This document shows, piece after piece, positions 1 to 7,075 of a stretch of DNA of 64,000 nt. Below the pieces are notes generated by a model. That model saw only the letters and a list, made by a program, of their open reading frames with translations, was not told the DNA's origin and made no database searches. Both the position numbers and the translations under genes were made by a program. Each line of letters opens with the position of its first letter. Within the stretch, counting starts at the first letter, position 1. Where the stretch lies: the NCBI RefSeq assembly GCF_007845675.1, contig NZ_VOBR01000029.1, positions 1 to 64,000 of the forward strand. Direction: 5' to 3'. The DNA is from Lentzea tibetensis. GTDB taxonomy: Bacteria; Actinomycetota; Actinomycetes; Mycobacteriales; Pseudonocardiaceae.

Positions 1-110
1 GGGCTCGCGGATCACCAGAGGTGGCCATATTTTCAGGTCGGGGTCAAGACAAAAAGACGTCTTGACCCCGACCTGAAAATATGGCAAGGCTGCGCCTGAT
101 CCGCGAGCCC
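1..110. repeat. Large interrupted hairpin at window edge
   Basis: Two nested perfect inverted repeats are visible. The inner arms (25-50 and 59-84) are 26 bp each around an 8-base A-rich loop. The outer arms (1-14 and 97-110) are 14 bp each. Ten and twelve unpaired bases separate inner from outer arms. It could be a bidirectional terminator or the end of a small mobile or REP-like element; the neighbour to the left is outside the window. IS110-family elements are known to favour structured targets, and one lies about 170 bp away, but no link is proven. Confidence 0.75.
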
Positions 111-223
111 CTCCCCACCCCCTGCCCTTCGGATGCTTGGGATTATTTGGCTGCCGGTTTGTGCTCGGGGGCCGCGTCCGGTTGGCAGTGCGTGGGTTGG
201 GAGTGCGGCGGGCGCTCCTTCTT

Positions 224-270
224 TTGGTACCTGCCGGTTTTTGCTGTGTTCCCTTGGCACCTGCCGGATG
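224..270. repeat. Left part of ~30-bp-period tandem repeat split by IS110
   Basis: Units beginning TTGGTACCTGCCGG (224) and TTGGCACCTGCCGG (254) are 30 bp apart. Matching units resume on the far side of the transposase at 1591, so the insertion appears to have split one array. The surrounding stretch 111-282 holds no convincing gene. Confidence 0.6.
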
Positions 271-274
271 CTCC

Positions 275-1580
275 TATAGATGTCAAGCGGTGGCTAGTGC
301 GAGGTCTTTCATGATCGCTGTGTGGGTTTCGCGGGCGACGTAGCGTTTGAGGCAGCGGATGATGTCGCGTTTGGTGAGGCCTTGTTCGGTGCGTCGTTGC
401 AGGTAGGCCTGTGTGCGGGGGCAGTAGCGCAGGCGGACGACGACGGCGATGTGGAGGACGCGGTTGGCTTGTCGTTCGCCGCCGCGGTTGAGGCGGTGGC
501 GGTCGGTGCGTCCGGAGGATGCTTCGAGTGGGGCGACGCCGCAGAGTTTGGCGAAGGAGGCTTCGCTGTGCAGGCGTTCGGGGTTGTCGCCTGCGGTGAC
601 GAGAAGCTGGCCGGCGGCGTCGGTGCCGATGCCGAGCAGTCCGATCAGGGTCGGGGCGGTGGCCGCGACCAGTTGGTCGAGGTGTTTGTCGAGATGGCGG
701 ATGTGCTGGTTGAGGCTGGTGATCCGTTCGGCGATGGTGTGCAGGGCGAGCATGGTGCCGTGGGTGGGGTCGGCGAGGGCGGTGGTGTCGGGTTGTAGTG
801 CGGTGCAGGCGGTGAGCAGTGCTGTGCCTTTGTGGTGGCGTAAGGCTTCGCGTAGCGCGGTGGGGGCTGTGGTGATCAGGTTGGTGAGTTCGTTGAGTGC
901 GGCGGGGCGGGCTTTGACCGCGCCGGTGCGGGCTATGCGCAGGGCGCGGATGGACTCGACTGGTCCCGTGGCTGTTTTGGGTGTGGCGGTGCCGTCACCG
1001 CAGAGCGTGGTGCGGGCGGCGTTGATGGCGTCGATGGCGTCGGATTTGCCGTGGTTGGGTCGGGAGACTTCGCGGACCTCGATGTTGTTGCGGCGCAGCA
1101 GGGTGGCGAGTTGTTTGCCGTAGGAGCCTGTGCCTTCGACGCCGACGGTGGTGACCGGGCCGAAGCTGGACAACCAGCTGAGTAGCTGTGCGCAGCCGTC
1201 GGGGGTGGCGGGGAACTCGTCGTCGCCCAGGACGCGGCCGTGGTGGTCGAGGGCGGCGGCGTGGTGGGTGTCGGTGTGGGTGTCGACTCCGCCGACGATC
1301 TGTGTGTGGGCAGAGGTGTGCGGATCGGGCATGGTGAGACCTGCCGTCCCTTGCTCGCTGAGATCGTGTCGGGGGCGGCACGCACCGGGCCGGGCGGGGC
1401 GGACAGAACAGAGATGGGTCCTGTGGCGACAGGCTCCTATCAGGTCACTTCCGCCCGCCTGGTGACGTGCACGCGAGACCACCCGGACCGGACGACAGAT
1501 CCGGCAAAGGACACCACGGTCAGTTTCGTCGAGGGTCAGACCAACCCAGGCGATCCCGCCGCCACATCCTCTCTGTTTCG
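275..1580 (-). mobile_element. IS110-family insertion sequence (approximate limits)
   Basis: The transposase gene at 283-1332 sits between two halves of a degenerate ~30-bp-period repeat (224-270 and 1591-1735). That places the element's ends at roughly 275 and 1580. No terminal inverted repeats are seen, as expected for the IS110 group. The ~240 bp upstream of the transposase (1333-1580) probably contains the noncoding end that carries the bridge RNA in IS110 elements; I infer this from family knowledge and did not fold the RNA. Confidence 0.6.
283..1332 (-). CDS. IS110-family transposase
   Basis: A 349-residue DEDD-type recombinase that would move the element by site-specific recombination. 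The N-terminal RuvC-like half opens with GGVDTHTDTHHAAAL, which contains the first catalytic Asp, followed by VGVEGTGSYG and a Lys-Ser-Asp-Ala-Ile-Asp motif typical of the group. The C-terminal Tnp_IS116/IS110-type half carries a helix-hairpin-helix-like GIGTDAAGQLL and the conserved serine region around LCGVAPLEASSG. The frame stays open upstream, but the ATG at 1332 gives the usual family length and start (MPDPHTS). No frameshift is visible, so it may be functional. Confidence 0.9.
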   Translation of the reverse strand: MPDPHTSAHTQIVGGVDTHTDTHHAAALDHHGRVLGDDEFPATPDGCAQLLSWLSSFGPVTTVGVEGTGSYGKQLATLLRRNNIEVREVSRPNHGKSDAIDAINAARTTLCGDGTATPKTATGPVESIRALRIARTGAVKARPAALNELTNLITTAPTALREALRHHKGTALLTACTALQPDTTALADPTHGTMLALHTIAERITSLNQHIRHLDKHLDQLVAATAPTLIGLLGIGTDAAGQLLVTAGDNPERLHSEASFAKLCGVAPLEASSGRTDRHRLNRGGERQANRVLHIAVVVRLRYCPRTQAYLQRRTEQGLTKRDIIRCLKRYVARETHTAIMKDLALATA

Positions 1581-1590
1581 TCGGGCTCAC

Positions 1591-1735
1591 TTGGTGCCTG
1601 CCGGTTCGGGTGGTGCTCGCTTGGTTCGCGCCGGTTCGCTGTGCTCTTGGTGCCCGCTGGTTGGCGCGGTGTTCCTGTGGTGCCCGTGCCTTTGGGCGGC
1701 GCTCCCTTGGCACCTGCCGGTTTCGTGGTGGGCCG
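1591..1735. repeat. Right part of ~30-bp-period tandem repeat
   Basis: Degenerate units with the core TTGGTGCCTGCCGGTT start at 1591, 1621, 1647, about 1677 and 1707, giving spacings of 30, 26, 30 and 30 bp. On the minus strand the units contain CCAAGCGAG, which also occurs at the very 3' end of the response-regulator gene (about 1936-1944). The array may therefore derive from that gene's tail, but this match is short. The remaining bases to 1931 hold no gene I can support. Confidence 0.6.
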
Positions 1736-1931
1736 CTGGTGTGCTGGCTTCGCTTCGTTTGCGGGTGTCCGCCGCGCCGCAGAAAGCGCAGGCTTTCGCA
1801 CCCCGGTTGGTGGCTGGCGTGCCTGCGGCGCAGGGATTGTCAGTGCTGGCTGGGAGCATGGATCGGGGGGTTCTCCGCACCAGGGGACGCCTGCGAGAGC
1901 GTGGTGCGCTGGCCCCGCTGCGGCGCGTCGC

Positions 1932-2582
1932 CTACCTCGCTTGGACCAGGCCCGACTCGTAGGCGGCGATCACCAGTTGGGCTCGGTCGCGGGCGTGCAG
2001 CTTCGACAGCAGGTTGCCGATGTGCGTCTTGACCGTTCCCGTGCTCAGGTGCAGGTGGCCCATGATCTCGGTGTTGGACAAGCCTTTCGCGATCAGCGTC
2101 AGCACCTCGCGCTCGCGGTCGGTGAGGCGCTCGAGGCCGCGTGGCACGGTGAACTCGGGGCGGTTGCTGAACTCCGAGATCAGGCGTCTGGTGACCGAAG
2201 GGGCGAGCAGGGCGTCTCCGGCCGCCACTACGCGGATGGCTGCGAGCAGGTCTGTGGGTGGCGTGTCCTTCAACAGGAAACCGCTGGCGCCGGCGCGGAG
2301 TGCGCCGTAGACGTACTCGTCCAGGTCGAACGTGGTCAGGATGAGCACCCGCGCATCGGTGATGCGGCCCTCGACAATTCGACGCAGTGCCTCGATGCCG
2401 TCCATCTCGGGCATGCGGATGTCCATGAGCACCACGTCGGGCTTTGTCTGCGCCACAACGGAGACGGCTTCGGCGCCGGTGCCCGCCTCGCCCACCACGG
2501 TGAGGTCCGGCTCGTTGTCCACCAGCAGGCGGAAGCTGCCGCGCAGCAGGGCCTGGTCGTCCGCTATCACGACGCGAATCAT
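1932..2582 (-). CDS. NarL/FixJ-family response regulator
   Basis: A 216-residue DNA-binding response regulator. The receiver domain (about 1-120) has the acidic pair in VVIADDQ, the phospho-acceptor Asp in DVVLMDIRMPEMDG and the conserved Lys in GFLLKDTPP. The LuxR-type HTH (about 150-210) reads LTDREREVLTLIAKGLSN and STGTVKTHIGNLLSKL. The ATG overlaps the stop codon of the sensor kinase gene (ATGA), so the pair is translationally coupled. No transporter or obvious target gene is adjacent, so the stimulus is unknown. Confidence 0.95.
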   Translation of the reverse strand: MIRVVIADDQALLRGSFRLLVDNEPDLTVVGEAGTGAEAVSVVAQTKPDVVLMDIRMPEMDGIEALRRIVEGRITDARVLILTTFDLDEYVYGALRAGASGFLLKDTPPTDLLAAIRVVAAGDALLAPSVTRRLISEFSNRPEFTVPRGLERLTDREREVLTLIAKGLSNTEIMGHLHLSTGTVKTHIGNLLSKLHARDRAQLVIAAYESGLVQAR

Positions 2583-3637
2583 CGGTAGGGCAGCTCCGCT
2601 CGCACCTGGAATCCCCCTGCCGCAAGCGGTCCGGCTGAAAAAGTACCGTCGTAGACGGCCACGCGCTCGCGCATTCCCAGCAGGCCGTGGCCCATCGGGG
2701 CCAGGGAGCCTGGGCCGTCGTCGGTCACGTCTATGCGCACCAAGGCGTCGGTTATCTCCACGGACACGGCGCAGGACGCCGGGGTGGCGTGCTTCACCAC
2801 GTTCGTCACCGACTCCTGCACGATTCGGTACGCCGACAGGCTCACGCCGGGTGGGACGTCCAGTGAGCCCCGCACGTCCAGAGACACCGTGACGCCTGCC
2901 ATCGCGGCGCGGTCGACCAGGTCGGGCAGGGCCGCCAGGCCCGGTGCGGGGGCCAGGGACGCGTCTGAGCGCAGCACGCCCAGCAGGTGGCGCATCTCCG
3001 CCAGAGCGGTGCGGCTGGTGTCGGAGATGACGGCCAGGGCGTCGAAGGCCTCGTCCGGGGAGCGGACGTGTGCGGCGGTCGATGCCTTCACCGCGATGAG
3101 GGACAGGTTGTGGGCCACGATGTCGTGGAGCTCGCGGGCTATGCGCAGGCGTTCGTCGGTCAGGGCCTGGGCGGCCTGTTGTTCGGCCTCGCGGGTGACG
3201 AACGAGCGGCGTACGCGGGTCGTGTAGCCGATCACCCACGCGACGGCGAGTGCCAGCGACAGTTGGGCGACCTCGGTCAGCGAACCGAGCAAGCCGATCA
3301 GGACGACTGAGGCCGCGCCCGCCAGGAGCGAGTGGGTGCGGGGGCGTTCCACCGCCACGCTGTAGAGGCAGACGCACAGGGAAGCCAGGGGAGCGCCGAT
3401 GGCCTCCACCGGGATCGCGGTCGTGAGCACCGCGGCGGCGGTGGCCGCGGACGCCACGGTCATGGTCGTCAGCGGGTACCACCTGCGCACCGCCACCGGC
3501 AGGCCGATGGCCAGCGCCAGCGGGACCACCTGCCAGAGCGGCGGGTCCTGCCGCTCCAGCATCGCGTAGCCGCACAGGAAGGCGATCACCAGCGCGGCCG
3601 CGACGTCCAGCAGGTAGAGGTGCAGTTTCGCGATCAC
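2579..3637 (-). CDS. Two-component sensor histidine kinase (HisKA_3 type)
   Basis: A 352-residue membrane kinase that should phosphorylate the coupled NarL-type regulator. The N-terminal half has four to five hydrophobic segments (within about residues 8-150) and almost no extracellular domain, so it probably senses a membrane or intramembrane signal. The dimerisation/phospho-acceptor helix contains RIARELHDIVAHNLSL, where the His is the phosphorylation site. The HATPase_c domain has DVTDDGPGS and GHGLLGMRERV. The family usually regulates ABC exporters, but none is next to it here. Confidence 0.93.
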   Translation of the reverse strand: MIAKLHLYLLDVAAALVIAFLCGYAMLERQDPPLWQVVPLALAIGLPVAVRRWYPLTTMTVASAATAAAVLTTAIPVEAIGAPLASLCVCLYSVAVERPRTHSLLAGAASVVLIGLLGSLTEVAQLSLALAVAWVIGYTTRVRRSFVTREAEQQAAQALTDERLRIARELHDIVAHNLSLIAVKASTAAHVRSPDEAFDALAVISDTSRTALAEMRHLLGVLRSDASLAPAPGLAALPDLVDRAAMAGVTVSLDVRGSLDVPPGVSLSAYRIVQESVTNVVKHATPASCAVSVEITDALVRIDVTDDGPGSLAPMGHGLLGMRERVAVYDGTFSAGPLAAGGFQVRAELPYR

Positions 3638-3765
3638 GGAGTCGAAAGTAGTCAGCGCGGAGGCGCAGTGCCTCGGACCGTGGTCTGAGCTGGGGAGCGG
3701 TGACTCTCGGTGTCAAGTGCTTGACGGGCCGTGAGGCGGGTCACTAAAGTTCCGAGGATCCAAAC

Positions 3766-3781
3766 GGTAAGGAAACTTACC
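3766..3781. promoter_or_regulatory. Inverted repeat upstream of endoglucanase
   Basis: GGTAAG-GAAA-CTTACC is a perfect 6-bp inverted repeat 42 bp before the endoglucanase start, in the 186-bp gap between divergent genes. Similar GGTAAG/GTTAGG-AAA-CTTACC palindromes occur before secreted glycoside hydrolases of actinomycetes. An operator role is an inference. Confidence 0.4.
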
Positions 3782-3823
3782 TATCTAATCCGTCGCCGCC
3801 AGCATTCCGAGAGGAGAAGCTGA

Positions 3824-4885
3824 ATGGCATGGCACAACGGCCGCCTCAAGGCAGCGGTGGCACTCGTTGCGGCGCTTCTGGTCCCGGTCACGGCGGTTTC
3901 GGCCGCTGAGGCGGAACCGCAGGCGCAGAACGTCGCAGCGGCTGCCCTGCCTCCGGGTTCGCCCGCGGCTGTCAACGGCCAGCTCAAGGTGTGCGGCGTC
4001 CGGCTCTGCAACCAAAGCGGTAAGCAGATCCAGCTGCGCGGCATGAGCACGCACGGAATCCAGTGGTACAGCCAGTGCATCAAGACCGCGTCTTTGGACG
4101 CGCTGGCGAACGACTGGAAGGCGGACGTCCTCCGCATCGCGATGTACGTCCAGGAGGGTGGGTACGAGACCAACCCCCGGAAGTTCACCGACATGGTGCA
4201 CGGGTACATCGAGGAGGCCACCAAGCGCGGCCTGTACGCGCTGGTCGACTTCCACCAGCTCTCGCCGGGCGACCCGAACTACAACCTGTCGCGCGCCAAG
4301 ACCTTCTTCAAGGAGATCGCGGCACGGCACAAGGACAAGACCAACATCATCTACGACATGGCCAACGAGCCGAACGGCGTGTCGTGGCCGAAGGTCAAGT
4401 CCTACGCGGAGGCGTTGATCCCGACGATCCGCGCGGAGGACTCGGACAGCCTGGTGCTCGTCGGCACCCACGGCTGGTCGACCTTCGGGCTGTCGGACGG
4501 CAAGGACCCGCAGGAAGTGATCAAGAACCCCATCAAGGCGACGAACCTGATGTACACGTTCCACTTCTACGCGAACTCCCACAAGCAGGAGTACATCAAC
4601 ACGCTGTCCAAGGTGGCGGACCAGGTTCCGGTCTTCGTGACCGAGTTCGGCACCCAGACGGCCTCCGGTGACGGCGGCAACGACTTCGCCACCTCGCAGA
4701 AGTACATCGATCTGATGAAGGCGAAGAAGATCAGCTGGACGAACTGGAACTTCTCGGACGACAAGCGCTCCGGCGCGGTCTTCAAGGGCGGCACCTGTGC
4801 TGGCAACAGCTTCACGGGTACCGGTCCGCTGAAGCCGGCGGGCGTGTGGGTGCGTGATCGGATTCGTACGGCGGACGACTTCTGA
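3824..4885 (+). CDS. Secreted GH5-family endoglucanase (cellulase)
   Basis: A 353-residue exported glycoside hydrolase, most likely an endo-beta-1,4-glucanase. A signal peptide spans about residues 1-28 (Arg/Lys start, hydrophobic core, VSAAEA cleavage region). The catalytic domain (about 50-345) carries the GH5 landmarks: LRGMSTHGIQWY, the acid/base Glu182 in YDMANEPNG, HFYA, the nucleophile Glu274 in VFVTEFGTQ, and SWTNWNFSD. There is no carbohydrate-binding module, so it is the short GH5_2-like form. A GAGGAGA ribosome site lies 8-14 bases upstream. A palindrome and a terminator bracket it as a single-gene unit. Confidence 0.9.
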   Translation: MAWHNGRLKAAVALVAALLVPVTAVSAAEAEPQAQNVAAAALPPGSPAAVNGQLKVCGVRLCNQSGKQIQLRGMSTHGIQWYSQCIKTASLDALANDWKADVLRIAMYVQEGGYETNPRKFTDMVHGYIEEATKRGLYALVDFHQLSPGDPNYNLSRAKTFFKEIAARHKDKTNIIYDMANEPNGVSWPKVKSYAEALIPTIRAEDSDSLVLVGTHGWSTFGLSDGKDPQEVIKNPIKATNLMYTFHFYANSHKQEYINTLSKVADQVPVFVTEFGTQTASGDGGNDFATSQKYIDLMKAKKISWTNWNFSDDKRSGAVFKGGTCAGNSFTGTGPLKPAGVWVRDRIRTADDF

Positions 4886-4901
4886 TCTCGCGGTGAAGGG
4901 G

Positions 4902-4932
4902 TGAACGGCGGCCTGTCAGGGGCCGCCGTTCA
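4902..4932 (+). terminator. Rho-independent terminator after endoglucanase
   Basis: A perfect 12-bp stem (4902-4913 with 4921-4932, TGAACGGCGGCC) encloses a 7-base loop and is followed by TCTATTTT. Confidence 0.85.
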
Positions 4933-4946
4933 TCTATTTTGGAGCG

Positions 4947-5846
4947 GTGCCCGAACTCGCTCTCGGACTGGCCGCGCTCGGCCGTCCCGCCTACATCAAC
5001 CTCGGTCGTGAGGACGCGCTGCCCGCGTCACGTGACGTCGCCTCGATGCGCGAGCAGTGCCACCGCGTCCTCGACACCGCCTACGACGCCGGACTGCGCT
5101 GGGTGGACGCCGCCCGCTCCTACGGGCTCTCCGAGGACTTCCTCGCCTCCTGGCTCGCCGCGCGCGGCCACGGCGACGTCGTCGTCTCCAGCAAGTGGGG
5201 CTACGAGTACGTCGCGGACTGGCGGCCCGACGCCGAGGTGCACGAGGTCAAGGAGCACTCGCTCGACCGGTTCACCCGGCAGTGGCGCGAGACGTGCGCA
5301 CTGCTCGGTGACGCCGTCTCGCTCTACCAGGTGCACTCGCTGACCGTCGACAGCCCGCTGTTCGACGACACGGAGCTGCACAAGGCTATGCGTGACATCG
5401 GCGTCCAGCTCGGCTTCTCCACCTCGGGACCGAGGCAGGCCGACGCCATCAGGAAAGCGCTCGACCTGGACGTCTTCTCGGCCGTGCAGTCCACTTGGAA
5501 CGTTCTCGAACCCTCCGCCGCGCCCGCGCTCGCCGAGGCGCACGACGCCGGACTCACCGTGCTGGTCAAGGAAGGTCTCGCCAACGGCAGGCTCGTCGTC
5601 CAGCCGCCGGAACCCGTCCGCGCGGTCGCCGAGGAGCTGGGCGTGGGGCCGGACGCCGTGGCGCTCGCCGCGGTGCTGGAGCAGCCGTGGGTGGACGTGG
5701 TGCTGTCCGGCGCGGCGAGCCCCGAGCAGCTCAAGTCCAATATGGACGCTCTGCGCGTCGTCCTGGATCCCCGCATGACGTTGCCACCGCTCGCCGAGCC
5801 GCCGGAGCGGTACTGGGCGACCCGCGCGTCGCTGTCGTGGGACTGA
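4947..5846 (+). CDS. Aldo/keto reductase
   Basis: A 299-residue NAD(P)H-dependent oxidoreductase of the TIM-barrel AKR superfamily. The catalytic tetrad can be assigned as Asp54 and Tyr59 (VDAARSYG), Lys83 (SSKWGYEY) and His130 (YQVHSL). The fold ends with the usual VLSGAASPEQLKSN cofactor loop. It starts just after the endoglucanase terminator. A GGAG lies only two bases before the GTG, which is short for a normal ribosome site, so the start is the weakest part of the call. The substrate is unknown. Confidence 0.88.
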   Translation: MPELALGLAALGRPAYINLGREDALPASRDVASMREQCHRVLDTAYDAGLRWVDAARSYGLSEDFLASWLAARGHGDVVVSSKWGYEYVADWRPDAEVHEVKEHSLDRFTRQWRETCALLGDAVSLYQVHSLTVDSPLFDDTELHKAMRDIGVQLGFSTSGPRQADAIRKALDLDVFSAVQSTWNVLEPSAAPALAEAHDAGLTVLVKEGLANGRLVVQPPEPVRAVAEELGVGPDAVALAAVLEQPWVDVVLSGAASPEQLKSNMDALRVVLDPRMTLPPLAEPPERYWATRASLSWD

Positions 5847-5888
5847 GCGATAGGTTGCCGCAGATCAACCTTGCGGAGGGGGAGTGTC

Positions 5889-6509
5889 GTGCGGCGGGCG
5901 GCTGTGGTGGTGCTGGCAGCGCTGGTGGTCGTGTCCGGGTGCTCCGCCGGTCCGCCGCTGCGCCGGGGGTTCGCGGGTGACGAGCCGACCGTGACCACGA
6001 CCACGACGACGAGCCCTTCCGTCATCGGCCGGGTCGAGATCCGCGACGCGAAGGCCAAACCCGCCAAACCCACCAGGGACCCGAAGACGCTCGCGCTGCC
6101 GAAAGCCGCGCTCACCGCGGACGGGCTCGAGGTCCAGGAACCGCCGGTCGAGATGAACGCGCCGCTGCTCACGCTGTGCGGTGACCAGGCGGACCTGGCT
6201 CCCGATGGCGAGGCGCGCAGGCAGCGGATCGTCACCAAGAGCACGAGTGGCGCCAGCAGGCTCGACCAGGAGATCGCCGTCCACGCGGCGGCCATGGGCA
6301 AGCCCGAGCTGAAGTGCGCGGGCGCCGAGAAGATGACGCTGCCCGGCGATCAGGCGGGCTGGTGCGAGCCTCGGGCGGGCGGCCGCGGTGTCTGCGGCGT
6401 GCTGGTCTGGCGCGACGACGTCGTGGTGTCGCTGAAGTTCGAGACGGTCTCGGTGGAGCGGGCGCGCGAGGTCGTCACTCGCCTCGTCGCAGCCATTCCC
6501 GCGAAATAG
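5889..6509 (+). CDS. Hypothetical lipoprotein
   Basis: About 206 residues starting at a GTG preceded by a strong GGAGGGGGAG site (5875-5884); a TTG 18 bases earlier is less likely. The signal peptide ends with a lipobox (VVVSGC), predicting an extracytoplasmic lipid-anchored protein. A Thr/Pro/Lys-rich linker follows, then a ~130-residue domain with several Cys (LCGDQ, LKCAGAEK, WCEPR, VCGVLVW) that could form disulfides. It resembles small actinobacterial lipoproteins of no known role. Its 3' end overlaps the convergent Nudix gene by 35 bp. Confidence 0.7.
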   Translation: MRRAAVVVLAALVVVSGCSAGPPLRRGFAGDEPTVTTTTTTSPSVIGRVEIRDAKAKPAKPTRDPKTLALPKAALTADGLEVQEPPVEMNAPLLTLCGDQADLAPDGEARRQRIVTKSTSGASRLDQEIAVHAAAMGKPELKCAGAEKMTLPGDQAGWCEPRAGGRGVCGVLVWRDDVVVSLKFETVSVERAREVVTRLVAAIPAK

Positions 6510-6972
6510 CGCGGCCGTCCGGCACCATCGGCCACTCCGGGTCCTCGATCTTCGCCTTCAGCTCGTCGAACGGCATCCAGCCGCCCCACGCGACCTCCTC
6601 CGGCTGGTGCGTGAACGGACCGTCGCTGCGCGCCTCGTAGAACCACGCGTGGTAGCGCGTCGCGTCGTCCACGTAGACGGTCCGGAACAGGAACGTCACC
6701 GGCACCCGGACGCCGAGCTCCTCGGCCAGCTCGCGCGCCGCGGCGGCGTCCGGCGACTCGCCCGCGTCGATCACGCCACCGGCCGCGCAGTCGTACAGGC
6801 CGGGGAAGATGTCCTTCGTGTCGGTGCGCCGGTGCACGTAGACGCGCTCACCGTCGAGCGAGCGGACGACGATCACGACGCAGCCGTGCCACAGGTTCTC
6901 GGCGCGCATCCGGGCCCGGCTCACCTCGCCGACCACCGCGCCCCGCTCGTCGTACCGGCTGATCATCTCCAC
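6475..6972 (-). CDS. Nudix hydrolase
   Basis: A 165-residue Mg-dependent pyrophosphohydrolase. The Nudix box is complete at residues 66-88 (GVIDAGESPDAAAARELAEE, then LGV) and contains the catalytic REXXEE core. The sequence around it (FPGLYDCAAGG, RYHAWFYEA) matches the YfcD/IDI-like subgroup of small cytoplasmic Nudix proteins. The real substrate cannot be read from sequence. The gene ends inside the 3' end of the convergent lipoprotein gene. Confidence 0.92.
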   Translation of the reverse strand: MEMISRYDERGAVVGEVSRARMRAENLWHGCVVIVVRSLDGERVYVHRRTDTKDIFPGLYDCAAGGVIDAGESPDAAAARELAEELGVRVPVTFLFRTVYVDDATRYHAWFYEARSDGPFTHQPEEVAWGGWMPFDELKAKIEDPEWPMVPDGRAISREWLRRGE

Positions 6973-7075
6973 CCGGTGATCCTCCTCCAGGCGTACTCCG
7001 GCGTGCTACCCGAGTCCGACGCCCGCTGACGGCCCGTCTTCCTACGTTCGTCGTGAACGACTTCGAGGAGGATCC

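Noticed and set aside
1836-1858. TTGTCAGTG resembling the PafBC promoter element, downstream of the response regulator
   Set aside because: The expected -10 eight bases later reads GAGCAT, not TAnnnT, and no plus-strand gene follows.
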